Both the position numbers and the translations under genes were made by a program. A stretch of DNA of 64,000 bases, from NCBI GenBank assembly GCA_036362985.1, contig JAYGXS010000004.1:63012288-63076287 (forward strand), read 5' to 3'. Below the pieces are notes generated by a model that was not told the origin of the DNA, did no database searches, and worked only from the letters and a program-made list of their open reading frames with translations. Below, piece after piece: positions 35,909 through 49,789 of this stretch; position 1 is the stretch's first letter; each line of letters begins with the position of its first letter. Source of the DNA: Ligula intestinalis. Lineage: Eukaryota > Platyhelminthes > Cestoda > Diphyllobothriidea > Diphyllobothriidae.

Positions 35909-37440
35909 ACACTGCTTGTTATTTCTATGTGTGTTTCTTTTTCTGGCACTTCCTGGGAACATGATCAGAATACCTTACTTGAACTATGCCCAGGTGCTTT
36001 GTGCCCCAAATTATGGCAAGCATACGGTGCGATCCTTTTTTTAGAATGTTTCTGTTATTCAATTGTCTTATCTTGTCTTATGAAGGTATTATTTCATATA
36101 ACGTAAAAATAAGATATGGCTCAGTATCCTTTATTGGTTTATTTTACGTTACTTCATCATGAGAACCTTTGCTGATACCAACAATTGGTGAAGTAGGATT
36201 ATAGTTATAATTATTATTCAATTTAATTTAATTTTAGCACCTCATGCTAAGTCAGACCCAACATTTATTCGATCATTTCAGTTAGCAAAACCGGCAGATT
36301 TATGAAGTCTTACAGAAAGTCAATATTCCCATAATTTCTTCCTGTTAGGATTTCGAATGCAAATGTGATACCTAGTAAAAAAAGCGTTTTGGAATTATCA
36401 ATGGGTGTAATTATGTCATTAATATGCTTAGACTACGATTAGAAACCAAAAACAAACATATAAATCTCTCATCTCCTATCTGCCTTATTGCGGAATTTTC
36501 GAACAAATATTTCAGATTTTTAACTTGAATAAAAGTTAAGTGCACCCGATCCTTTCAAAACAGACTTCAGGAGCTTTCATTGTCCTTTAAGGGCATTTGG
36601 TTCTAAAACGCTCTGCATATTAGGAAGATGTCTACGATATTTCATAGACTTTGTCTATTTCAAGTAGACTGCAGTAATTATCTGTGTACCTGCAAGTGAA
36701 TTCCTACACAACCATTTGAAGACTTTGAGATTAGTCTACTTTTGACACACCAAATTAATCAGACTCGTTTAAAATTTGAACTTTCAAGTAATTATCCGTT
36801 TATTACCTATTAAAAAGTACTTTTCATACACTTTATTTATCAGAGAGAAGGCAGAAAAATGTCTTGCCAGTATTTTTTGTAGTAAAATTGCTTACTGTAC
36901 GGTAAATTTTGCATTTAAGAAAAAGGAATTTTTTCTTGGAAGTATTTACCAGCATTGGTATGGATAAATATTAAATTTATTCTCCGCCCTATTTTCAAGG
37001 ATTCCAAAATATAATATGCATGTAGATTTTAGTCAATATTCATATTTACAGACGAACACGTAGTTTATTCTGCGGTCCATTAAGCACTAAGCTAGGCAAA
37101 AATCATACAGTCTAATCATATTTCAGTATCATTGAACTTGAGCAGCGCTGAATATGCAAACATTCACGTCAGTACCCAAACATTTATCCTTCTTTTAAAC
37201 CTTTTCTGTTTCACAAACTTGTATTTTATAACCATCTGTCATGAGAGTAAAAATTCGATTTACGCGAACGTACGCCAACTGATATTCTACTAGTGTATAT
37301 CCCCTGATTTAATTTGTCAACATGTGGTAACTGCGCTTGCATAGAATAGGAAATAAAGACTACAGTAAAATTAAAATGCCCGAATAACGATTATTCGAAG
37401 CATTAAACTCCGGCGGTAATGTGCGTTAACTCATTACGAA
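35909..37440. other. AT-rich spacer
   Basis: Nothing recognised apart from short ORFs. Confidence 0.4.
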
Positions 37441-37446
37441 TCTTAT

Positions 37447-37560
37447 CCTGTTCAGGCAAGCATGTCGCAGACTTGTTTACAATAACCTATGACTCAGGAT
37501 TCCCGACGAAATCCGAAACGTCAGGAAAGTAAAACTCTTGTTTTAAGTGATGGCTTTTTA
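37447..37560 (+). ncRNA. Solo PLE tail with hammerhead-like core, family B
   Basis: CCTATGA (37486-37492) is followed by a stem II candidate GGATTCC-cgac-GAAATCC (one mismatch) and GAAACGTC (37515-37522) with intact ACGT and C17. The upstream AAGCATGTCGCAGACTTGTTTA and the downstream AAAACTCTTGTTT match the copy at 45.6 kb. No endonuclease sequence precedes it. Confidence 0.6.
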
Positions 37561-40500
37561 TTCTTTTGAAAAGCAAGATTGTTTTTGTGTCCATTATTTT
37601 ATGCGACAAATTGTTGCTTTCAGCCAGTTTGCTATAGAATTTTACTATTCTGCAAACGTTTGCGTAAGCTCAGCCACATATACGTTAGGAAATATTGATG
37701 AAGTATTCCACGTATTCTTAGTGCTTTATTTGTCAGACCCGTTGATAACTGTTCCTTTGGGCTGCCAACCCATCTTCTCACACATACTCATTTGCGAGAC
37801 ATCCTTGGTTTACCTGTCAGCCTAACTAACGGGGTTGGCGTTTACCAAATATAAAAAACCGATTTTCGCCAGACAAATCATCATCTCTTCCAGCCCTTCT
37901 GCCGACCATCATAGTTTTTGGTTAGGTTCAGAAGTAGGAAGTGCCATTCAAAGTTGTTTGGCCCAGAAGTAGGTGGGATATGTAGTGTTCTTATCTTGGT
38001 ACGGGGTTTCACGTGACTAGTTGCAAAAGGTCAGACAGCACAGAATTTTTCTCCCTGTCAGACCCCAAGGAGATATCATGATCTGCAAATAAACGCAACC
38101 GCCGTATTCGGTATGATGTTCTACTGCATTCGCTTTCAGTGCTACTTGTTTCATGCTTGAAAGCTTAATACCAGTCTGCTACTGTGCATTCTAAATGTCA
38201 CACCTTATTTATTTAGTACCTTGTTTGATTGCTAAAAATCTGATTACGAAGGTGGCTTCCTCTTTTTTCATCTTCCTTTCACCGTAGTTGAAAAAAGTAA
38301 ATGAGGTGCTGGTACATGTATGGTAAATAAATTCCCGTTTGGATGATGGCTCAAACATTTAGGTCGATATCTTTGATACCAGCAGCAAGTATGGACTATG
38401 CATTATAAGAAGAGCAATTCTCAAAGAATAGTCAACTACGTACTTTATTTAGTATAATAATGCATCCCAAGATTTAGAGATGAAGTTATTTTCCGGTGCC
38501 AATGAGCTGCGGTTTTCCCTAGTGGTAGTAAAAGCGTGCATTTTATATAAATTTTCATGATGCCTATTATACTTTCTGAAAAAATTGTTGCGCTAACTTG
38601 CAGTTGATTTTTCGGAAGAAGCGTTTGATATTTGATACAACAGCTGATAAGAACATTCAAGTGAATTTTATCACCTACTGCAGAAAAATCACAGGTTGTT
38701 TATATCAAAATTAACCCATGGCCTCATCGATTTTATATTACCCGATTTTTTTAAAGCATGTAACAAATAATTTTGAGAAAATGAACAAAAAGGGAAGAAA
38801 TACAAGTAAAATCTATTTCAAGCTGAAAAAACTCCACTGTGTGAACTGTTAAAGTACCTTAAGATCGCTTTGTCGATAATCGACCAGTGATTAAGAATTA
38901 CGCTTTGTAAGTCAACTGCATAGTCTTCGGAACGTAAGCAGGCGTTCATGTATCGAAACCAAAAGTTGGCATTGAGACAAGTAAAGCTCTATAGTATTTT
39001 TCTATTCTCAGTTTGATAAAATATATTTGGATTTACTAAATTGGCGTAAAATTTTATTGTATTAGTAATGCATTTCGTATCTGCTACTAATATCTAAATA
39101 TGTGTCCGCTGAAAAATCCACAACGGATCTAAAAACTCCAAGTGAAAAACGTATTGTCCCACCGATCGAATATTTGTCTTCCTAAAAAGGTGTTCAATGA
39201 CATGTTCAATAATTGTGTTTTTTCAAAACGCTTTAAGCTAAGTCCACACTGACACGTCTTTTGCGCATTCAGGATGCCAGATTTTTGACTATAATTGCGC
39301 TTTTATCATTTTCGTTATGTTGGAATAGTTGAGTGAAACCTAAGTGTAAGGTTTTTTGATAACAACCGTTCTTTTTTTCCTTAGTTCCCCTTATATTGCG
39401 TACACTTTAGATGCTATTGAAGTTAATAAATGGAAAGGAAATATTGATCGAAAGGCATTATCCATATAACGACCTGCTGCTACCATTTGCGCGCTGCATT
39501 ACATGAAACTGCAACGGAATATAAAAAGTGCATTTCAAATAACTTTCCTGGATAATACTGACTGCATGAAGTGACTCATTCATACCTGTTTTGTTAAAAA
39601 AAACTTGTCTCAATTGATATTATGTTCTCCGAGCAGTTTTTCTAAAAAAACGCTGATTGTTTGGCATGAATAGCACCCTTTATGAAAAAATTTACCAGTT
39701 AGTGTAAATTTCAAATTAAATACTGTTATACTAACTATAGTTTCTTTCTTAGTATCATCCTAAGTGGCTAGGACATGAAAGCTGACTTCGCCTCATACTT
39801 CTTCTCGGGGGCCTTTAATTAAGGTGTTAAGTATGGGTTAAGTATTGGGTAAAAGCATTTTCGTATAAGAATAGAACATAACTAAATGACTAAGGATAAC
39901 ATAGCAGGGAGCTTATATATAATTCAGCATTTTATAGGAAAATAAAGCAATTAATTGCTTTCATCCTCCCCGAAAGAGAAATAAAAAGTAATTTTCGAGA
40001 CCGAATTGAATTTAAGCTAGCATTGCAAATGCATTCTCGCTTCAGTTGTCAAAGCGAAACGGCTGTTGTTCTGCTGGTGACAAATGCGTTTGTCTGACCG
40101 CTAGAGGCAGAACAATCCATTTTTGTGAAAATGTTTAGCTGCATTGAGCTATGGCATTCCAGGTCTCCGTTTGAAGCTTTTATTGTTGGTTATAGGAAAA
40201 TCAATCAAGTTTTGGCTCATTTAAAGATTAAGACGTTGGATTTGCTTTTTCCAAGGAAACCAAGTTTAAAAAATACTGGCTTTATTTTCAAAAGAAAACA
40301 AATTATATGCAAATCGGAGGTACTGTGTTATTTTATCAAGGCAACAACGATGTGGGTCACTCGTCCTATTAATCATTAGCCCCAGGATTCAGTCTTACGA
40401 AACCAGCATTTTTCGTTTATTTTTAGCTTATTATGTTACTTTTACTTTAAATTAAGTCTTTATTTTAGTTAGTATTCCCTTATTTAGCTAATACAGTCAG

Positions 40501-43500
40501 TTTTTTTTCGTATATTGTTTTTATTACTGCATCTTTGTCAATCGTTGGTGTTATCACATTTCGCTTAAACTAAAATAAATTACACCTCATGTTTAAACAA
40601 CAAGCTTAATAGTGAACTGCAAATTAAGCTTCGTTAACATTACGAAACATAAAAATTACCACAGGATTTGACGCAAGGGATTTAAAATTAACTGTTACCA
40701 TATTTGGAAATCAAGCTTTTCTAGGTAGGAAAAGAAAATTTAGGTACAAGCATTAAAAGACGGAAGCTAATACTGTTTGCGAACATAAACATTTATTGAA
40801 ATAATATTGTATTCAACAGAAAAGTAATTTTTAGTAAAACGCATTGAGGGTCTTTGCTTTTTTAAGCCTTCAACATAGTATTTCAGAAATGAGTACTTTG
40901 AGTATAGCTTTAAAAAAACCTGACTTTTGCCAATACAGTGGAGATAGGAATGAAGTCAGCCCACAATTCAATATCTTTCCAGAAACATCAGGGAAATTTG
41001 TATTCTTACCATCTTTTAATTGGCATTTGCGAAACAATTGTCCTAGAGTTAATTAACTTAATTAAAGTATCAAAAATAATTGCCAATTCAGACATATTGA
41101 CTGCAGCCTAAGTTTTTTTAAATTTTTTAAGCACTAGCTATCAAAATCTAGATTGGCGATAGGTTGTTTAATGCAATTGCATAGGTTATTAACTAAAATT
41201 ATCTGGTGACGTGAAATTAAATTTTCTACGGAATATAGCTTAAATGTTAAAAATGGTGCATAGCAGGACTTTTTTTAAAAATGGACCGGGATATTTTAGG
41301 TCTGACACATCCTGCAATAAAATCAGTAAAGATAGAGCAACGGAAATGTTTTCCATAACATTTGATAAGGTTTTTAGTTAAGTTTATTTCAAAAATCTTA
41401 TGCAAACATTTCGATTAATCTCAAGTCTATAAACGGCAAACCAAAACTGATAAGACAAAAGTGACATTAAACAAAGTAAAGGTGATATGGCAAGATAAGC
41501 TCTACACGGTTAAGTGAACGGTTAACTCTCTTCAAAAGGGCTTAAAAAACGAACTGTGACGTCTGTAGAAAGAGATATAAGAAAATATAGAAGTTTCTAC
41601 TAGAAGACCGATGACGCATGGCGAAAAACTAACAGTATTTTTGTAAACTGTTGCGACAAGAAATACTAAACAGAAATAGTCACGTGCAAATGTAATAACG
41701 TACGTTTTCCGAAACTCTTGCGCATAGAAAACATGTACACACACATTAAACTAAGTAAAGAAAGCAGTTACTGAAACTTCTCCTGTTTACCAACTTTGTT
41801 AAGACTATTGTACTTATTTTTGAAACGGAGTAAGCAGAGATCATCTTAGGTGGGCAGGTTTTGATATAACCATTCATGTATGCAAAACATAATGTGACAC
41901 TTAAGCATAAACAAAACAAAATATAGCAATTTACATCTGAATCGAAATATAGCATAAGCACATGATACGTATCTAAAGCCGCTACCTCTTTGAGCATAAA
42001 AGCCACAGAAAATGTGTCAGATAGTACAAAACTTTTTGAAAAACCTTTTTGTTTGCCGAAAGCTTTATCTTATCCTTATGATTTTGTTTGGAACCATTCA
42101 AATGTGACTTTGCCGAACGAGTTACTTACACCACTCTCCATGCCGATTGCAAATTGCGGAACATGGATGTTTGCAATTCAACTGATGTTTATCTCGGCTA
42201 CTCATGCTCTTTACCCAAAGACTCATAAACATGTAAACGATATGTTTTCTGGAATAACTAAATAAAATAGGGCACCTTATAGAAATTCCTGGCTAAACTA
42301 TCGGCAACAATGTAGAACCACGCATTTCTGTCTGATTATCAATACAAATCGGTCCATACTACTATCGCATTATGAAAAAAAAGCAAGTTTAGCCTGCAGT
42401 CGGTAGGGTAAGTTATAAAATTTTGTGGTAAAAATCCAAGTGTGTCGTCTGATGCAGATTTGGCTTACAAGTTTTTGTTAACTAAATTGATATGAGGTAC
42501 TGAAACCCTCTTGCCAGAAAAAAATCCCTTGTAATTATTTTTAAATAAATAATAACAGGACCGTTTTGTCCATAATCCGGTGCCTCCTGATATCCAGATA
42601 ATTTATTCGCGTATACTTCTACTCTAAATGAATAAAAGTATAAGAATTCAACGTTTTAAACCAACCACTTATTGAAACAAAAATTAGGATTAAAGTTTAG
42701 TGAAAAACAGTTTATCTAGATATTATAAAGTAAATTATCCGAAAAAAAGGTGTTTTGTAGAATCCCGTTAAACACCTCCTTAACCCACTGGGACCATGTT
42801 GCCGCGAGCTACAGTAATTAGCAATTTATGAGTATTTACACTTACCCGACTCCATGCTACGCAGAGCAAAAAAATTAAGCGAGTTTAATTGGCCTAAAGT
42901 ACTAGTCCTCTGTCAAGACAGGCAATAAATATAGTTAGAAAAAAAAATTTCAGTGGTTCATAAGTAAACGCAGAAACCATTGGTCAAATCAATTTTCCAG
43001 CAGCTGTAAAAATTTATTTAAAATATTATTTTTGAATATCTAATAATGCCCTGAAATAAGAAGAATGACCCAAAATGGGCCAAAAGTTATCAAAGAGCTT
43101 TTCTCTTTTCAAAAGATATTCAATTATACACTTAATTCTTTCTAAAGCCACGTGCTGGTGTTTTTTGACGGCATTCAGTACAACTGAAAAGGCTTAATGA
43201 GCACATCCTTTAAAAATCAGAAGCGATGCAAGACGCTTGAATGCGGACTTTCTGCTTGCAGCTAGTTTATACTTTTTTCGGGGTGATGAGTATCGGTTTT
43301 GAAGAAAACATTATAGCTTATGGTTAAAGATTTGATGGGTTTTAATACAATGCTTATGAATAAACTTTATTTGAGCGTTTTGCGTTAAGTGTAGGCTTAA
43401 GAAACAACAGTGATGTGTAGATTAGCAGAACATTTTCTTGCAATAGGTTTCTACTCCCGATTTTTTACTGGACCTATAGTTATTTTGTTATTCTCTATAA

Positions 43501-45580
43501 ACTACGCTGAAACCACATCATAGTTTTCAAATGGCAACTAATCTACCGAAGGATTTTTTTTTTGTAGCTAAGATTTTGGGTCGTTTGTATGAAGAAATTC
43601 ACAAAATCGCTCAGTGCACACGTTAAAATTGTCAAGTTCTGCCAATACCTGATAGCCTTGGAATGAAACCATTCTAGCTAATGAGGAGGCACAAAATCAA
43701 ATCTATGATGCATTGGATGAAGTGAGAAAACATTTACTGATCCTAAATGCGCATAAGTGGCGTGACTGCTTAAGTTTCAAAACTATAACGTTTTTCCCTG
43801 CGGTTTCCATAAACATGTTTTCCCAGTATGCTGCACTTTCTAATTTTTTTGGATTCTTATGGTCAAAACTGGAGTAGCCCCCTCAGAGCACAGCGTATGA
43901 GTCTTGCTCTGAAAGCTGATTTTGCTATTTAAGCTGCAGTGCATCAGCTGCTGCGGAAAAACCACAACCTTTTTTTTAACCTGCCGATATCCAGTGTGGC
44001 GTATTTACAATGGAATAGCATGTTGGCATTACAAATACTAGCTAAAAGCCCACCTACTCGTGTTTTGCCAATTGCTTCCCATTAAGTGACAGTTGTGAGG
44101 AACTCAGAGTAAGTGTGGCGTACGGAACACTCTTAGGAAATTTCTAATACATGGTCTGTAGTTCCTATGCCTTTTGTTTTATTTTCCTTCAATGTACTAG
44201 AAAGCCTAAGAATAAGAATAAAAAAATGCTGATATAACAGAAAGCTCCTCAAAAAAACTGAATATTATTCATGCTATTCGCTTCATCTCGTTTCCACTGC
44301 ACAGTTTATGACCGACCTATTCTTATGTGTCTTGCGTAAAAAGATTTAACTATAAATACGTGACTAGACGACAGAAAATTTGATGATTTCGACGGAAAAT
44401 TGTTTTGCAGACCTCAAGTGAGCCGCACTTAACACATTTCATGATGTATTATGACCAAGACGTTAATGTTGACAGAAGCTTGATGGACTAGATAATAATA
44501 TTGATATCAAACCGCAGAGTCGAGCAATTGTTAACGTTTCTTCAGCAACATAAGTGAACAAACGTAAATGTGTTATCAATTCCGGAAACAGTTACTATAA
44601 AATGCTTATCTGCGTGCTAGGAAACAAATGCAGGACTTATGCTAGTAAACTTCCGCTTTTGTACATAAAAGACTCTGCAATTCCAAGTAATTTTCGCAAT
44701 ATGAATGAAAAACGCGCAGAATACCGCCGATATTCGATGGAGATGAAAAATGCCCAAACCACACGGAATACGTTGCTGTAAGAACGGCCAATTCAAGAAA
44801 AGAAAATAAGTTTTTTAATGATAAGATTAATGTGCAGCCATTGCCTCTGTACTATTGTGCAATATATCCCACCAACATATGCTGCTGTTCATACAAAACA
44901 ACCTGCATTCGTAAAATATAGCTATTGTGTTAGAGCATGAGAATCTGATCGGTTTTGTTGCAGAACAGATATTCCAAATATAGTACAAAAACCGAAGCAA
45001 CGTTGTTTGTTCTAAAAAATCCAAAAAACATAAAGTAACCCTCCGAATCAACACTAACCACATGTGTCGGAATATTTTAAATGTCATGCATTAGTCTTTT
45101 CTTGGTAGGTGGTCATGTGATACCCATTATAGTGTTATCTTGAAATTCATTTATATGTTTATAGGAACGTTTTTTCTGCTGCGGCACTGAACGAGGTGTC
45201 ATATGGACAAAATGATTATCTAGTTTCGTTTGTAAAAACGTAATTTTATTTACCACTCTCGTTTCATTTTGTAGTGACTTTAAAATCCAAATGGCCTTAT
45301 ACCTAGAATGTGCTTCAAAACTGAGGAGAAACGAATAATTTTCTTGATGAATATTGCATCAGTAATGGAAATCAAGCGAAGTTGATAAACTGGATACTAA
45401 AACATGTCCATTCGAGTGAAATCGTGCAGATTGGCATTTTTAATTCTGACTCCGTCCTATAAAGCAACTAACAAGTTTGACACCATGCAAATGCACCACT
45501 ATGATATGACGTGCTTTTGCCAATCCATTTTCAACGTTTTTACCTATCACTTTTATAAACAACTTTGCATTCCTTAAGTA
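37561..45580. other. AT-rich, gene-free stretch
   Basis: ORFs below 93 codons, no motif. No repeat of the families described here was found by eye. Confidence 0.4.
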
Positions 45581-45587
45581 AGCTAGT

Positions 45588-45700
45588 ATCTGCGCATGTC
45601 TCAGACCTGTTTAGGATTACATATGACTAAGGAGTCCCGATGGAATCCGAAACGTCTGGCAAATAAAACTCTTGTTCCAGCAATCGCATCTTTGTCTTCT
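45588..45700 (+). ncRNA. Solo PLE tail with hammerhead-like core, family B
   Basis: CATATGA (45620-45626) is followed by a stem II candidate GGAGTCCcgatGGAATCC with one mismatch, GAAACGTC (45649-45656) and the tail AATAAAACTCTTGTTCCAGC. The upstream GCGCATGTCTCAGACCTGTTTA is shared with the copies at 7.4 and 37.5 kb. Confidence 0.6.
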
Positions 45701-48700
45701 GATATGCAAGTAAAATTTGTGAAAATGTGAATACGATGAGTTTTCAATTATTTTTAACTTTTTGGTAAATATTTGTTTTGTTGATTTGTTATTTACAGGC
45801 AATATCATCTGTGTTATTCCTTAGAAAAATGTGTATACTCTTTCATATCCCTGCAGGAGAAAGTCTCATGAACCACACAGATATATTATGCGAACGTCAA
45901 ATGCTTCCAAGAGATATTACGATGACTCCAAAAAAAAATACACGGTCATCATAGAATATTTTAAATTAATTTGCATATACATTTCATAAATTATAACTGC
46001 GCGCTTCTTGCTCGAATTTGGCCTAAATTTTCAAGGAGTGAGTAAATAGAATGCCATTTGATATAATTATGTAAACTGTATCGTAAAATATAGCCAATGA
46101 AAATTGGAGACCACTTAAATAGTCTTTATGATCCCATGGTACTGTCTCGTTTCATTGACGTTCAGTTTAACGTTAGTATTTAAGTTCATATGCATTTATA
46201 CGGGATCAGTTTACTGTAACTTCAGTTGATAATGTTTGGAGGAGCAGGGCTTCATTCGCGATCGAAGAGAGTTATTATTTTCAGCCGCTGTTGGCTTCAT
46301 CCATGGTTACGATGCGAATTCTTCTTGACGCAAGAGGTGCTTAGTTTCACTTTCATAGCTCCGAGAAGAGAACAAAAAGCACAACGGTTTGGTAAGCAAA
46401 GGAAAATCTGCCGAAACTTGATCTTAGATAGAGATTTTAGCTGTTATAAAATTACGAGATTAAAAGTGAGAAAATGTTTCATGATGAAAACGAATTTGCT
46501 TGTTTGCTTCATTGTGCTGAATGGGTGGGCAAAATCCAGACATTCAATTCCTTTGCCAGTCGGAGTCCATGAATAAAGGTATTCGTTTGACAAAAGGAAA
46601 ACTGAATGGGCATGCAATATTTAAAACCGATCGGAATCGCACTTTTATGTATAGCGACGTGTGTGCGCCCAATAATTATGCCAAAACTAAAAACAGACAC
46701 AGAATACTTCAATATCATGCATCTACTTGTTTATCTCAATTGGCGGTCGTGCGTGAAAATTTTACCGAAGAAGGATAATAATATTGCATATATTTCTTCA
46801 TGACTTTCAGAGTGCAAACCCTTGGTGAGCCTCCTTGATTACGTCTACAGCGGAAAGGAAAGCGAAATATACATATTTTGTAATATGAAAGAACGTGCGG
46901 TATAGTCTACTAGGTACATTCACCTGATAAAAGCTTAAACCATAAACATAAGCATAACCTTAATGAAACGCTGTATTAAACACCAACTTAAATCCAACAA
47001 GCAATCATATCCTTTTATCTAACCCTGAATTGATGCCGAAGTATAATCTTCCGAGAATTTAGTGCAAAACCACTTTATCATGACAGGAGTTCATATTTCC
47101 GTGGTATGCAAAACCTCCTAAATTTAAACTGACAGCTGATACTCCATTAAAACGCCGCGGATTATATCACAAAGCAGCAAATTTTATCCCATTGAGGATT
47201 GCTACGTTTTGTGTGATGAAAATTAGCGGAACTCTTCATTCGTTTAGAGTTGCTCAAATTAATATCGAAATTTTTCAAGGAAAGTTTGGTGCGCATGGCA
47301 ATACTTTCGATAAATTCTCCTCAGACCTAAACGTTTATAATGCTACGTTATTAAGTCAAACACACATGCAAGGAGATAACCCAACCGGATTTTGCTGGGA
47401 TTGAGCCAGCGGGGGAGAGTTCGTGTATAATGATCAGAGTAATGAAGGCAGCGGCCACAGGGGAACGATAATTATATGTCAGCAGGTGGTCTTATTAGTA
47501 CTTACACGACAGCCAGAAATTTCGAGGTTTGCTAGCAAATTCACACGGGGAAAATTAAAATTAATTTGCAACACAGACTAATCCTAATAACGAGACCAGA
47601 TAGGAGCACTGGTGTTGTTTTAGTTAACAGGGCATTTGACGTTATAAACTTACAGGTTATACTCTCGTTCACGAAAAGTTTTAGAAAACAGAAGGTTAAA
47701 TTGTTAAGCTGAGGACGAAACATGGCTTAACAACTGTTTAAAATGCGCCAAATTGACGTTTTCGTATGTAAACGTGACCCAGACCGTTTCCAATCTGTCA
47801 GTTTACATTAAATCTTGAAAACACTGCTTACCAACGATTCACCAAAGCAGCACATGAATTTCCCCCATCCAAGGAACGAAGGGCTCACTTTACCATGCGA
47901 TAGTTAAATTGCTTGTAGAAAAAATAATCACAGTAAAGTAATAAGTAGCGCCACATAGCTACTGAGATCTCTTTAAAGTCTAAAACGGCGCAAAAGCATT
48001 AGCCTGAACACAGTGAAGATAATTTCAATGGAAGTCCTGTCCATTTTTTTACGAAAGAACCGATCACCAAATCTATCAACTTCGTCTTTGAATTCGGTGA
48101 CTCAAATAATGTGCACATAACAATGCTGTTAAAGATCTTTATGCGATTGATATTTAAGATATTTCTCGAACCTTCAAATTTAAATCAAAATAATCAACAT
48201 ACAGAATTCGGTGGAATATATATGACCTACCCCATTACCTTCTGCTGGTGAGTAGGTTTGTGGGTAGACAGGGAGCTTGGCACCATTGTAGCCAGAAAGA
48301 CAGTCGTAAAGCTCATGTGGGCTACATGAATGATATATTCGCGAAGAAATTTTAAGAAACTGACATATCAGCTGCAATGGATACCATGAAGCAGGCGCGC
48401 CCGTCAGTCATATTTACATTGGAAGACCACATCGGATTGGAGGTTCTTCTCTAAAGAAATTCTGATAGCAGTGTTTGGCCTCGATTACATGGAATGAAAA
48501 CACGCAAAATATAAACGTTGGCAATTTTGGTTCTAGTAAGTTCTAATATTTTAAAGGTTTTCGGGAGCATCTTCTCTAAAATAAGCTTCCTTTGGAGGAA
48601 AGTTTTAGACTTTACAATAAAACGTCATAAAGTAAGATAAGAGACATTCTGCTACTTTTCTAGCAGATTGGATGGTATAAACTTAAGCGTTCATATTTAT

Positions 48701-49005
48701 AATAGAATTTATCTGAGGCTTTTTGGTATAGAATATCACAATCGAGATTTTAAGTGGTATTTTGGCATACATTAAACATTCTTTATTTTGTTCGTTGAAT
48801 TTACTTGAAGTGCAAAATCTGTTAACTAAAAAGGAATTTATTTCTAAATAGTTTACCGACGAAAAATGCAGGTCAAGATTCAAATTATTTGAGGATTTTT
48901 TTGCTATTCAGGATATTGTTACCCAGAAAATAAACTACGAATTAAGTCATCTTGTGCATTGCATAATAAAGCACCTTTTGAATAAGCCAGAATATAAAAA
49001 AATAT
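45701..49005. other. AT-rich spacer
   Basis: The longest ORF is 116 codons (46226-46576), overlapped by others on both strands. No domain can be assigned. Confidence 0.35.
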
Positions 49006-49009
49006 CTTA

Positions 49010-49770
49010 GGAGATCATAAACTGCAAAATTTATTGGATCTGTAATATTTTTTGAGAACTCATCAGTTGCATACATTGTAATGCATTAAAGAGTAACAAA
49101 TGATAAAAATACGAAATTTAATTCGTACAGAAAGGTCACAGGTTACCTAAAGTAAATTTTTAAAGTAAGGAAGTTTAAACAAAGTGGCGGGGAAAACAGA
49201 GCAAAATGAGTAACGGGGGAAATGGTACAGAGAAATGTCTAAATCGGGGAGCCGGTTGTTTCCAAGGCAATGCTAGGTTAACCACATGCTCCAAATGTTT
49301 ACATATGTCCAATTTAGAGCGTATTATTTAGGTTGCCTCCAGGTTGCGCAAGATACGAAATGTTCATGCTCGAACAAGTACTCGGAATGAAGCGTTAGTG
49401 TCCACAGAATGACTCGTGTCCAGCAAGTGTCCCGTAATGAAGGAACGAGGGATCGCTTCCTGGAGACAGCCTATATGATACATTCTAAATCGGACCTATG
49501 TAAACATTTGGAGCATGTGGTTAACCTAGCTATGCCTTGGTAACAACCAGTTCCCAAATTCAGACATAAACCTGCCCCTTTTTCCATCTGTTTCTTCCTC
49601 CATCCATCTATTTACCAATTTGCCTTAATGACTATGACCTGTGACCTTTCTGTATCAATTAAATTTTGCATTTTTCTCATTCGTTACTTTTTAACGCATT
49701 CGAGTGGACGCAACTAATGAGCGCTCCCGAAAGGTTATGGATCTAATACATTTTACAGTTTTTTGCAATA
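49010..49770. repeat. Large inverted repeat / foldback element (about 760 bp)
   Basis: The left arm (about 49010-49343) and right arm (about 49459-49770) are inverted copies separated by about 115 bp. The inner parts are close to identical: TAGGTTAACCACATGCTCCA at 49273-49292 recurs as its exact reverse complement on the right, next to matching GTTTACAT and GGTTGT strings. Outward the match weakens but AGAAAGGTCACAGGT, GTAATGCATTAAAGAGTAAC against TGCGTTAAAAAGTAAC, and AAATTTATTGGATCT against AAATGTATTAGATCC still pair. There is no coding capacity, no hammerhead-like core and no similarity to TIR element T1. Confidence 0.8.
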
Positions 49771-49789
49771 TACCAATTCCTACTAGGGC

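Noticed and set aside
35317..35964. ORFs of 148-215 codons across the N block
   Set aside because: They consist mainly of translated N and of TA repeats (YIYIYI), so they are not genes.
46226..46803. Overlapping ORFs of 65-116 codons on both strands
   Set aside because: No motif, overlapping frames and no second line of evidence. Chance ORFs of this size are expected in 64 kb.
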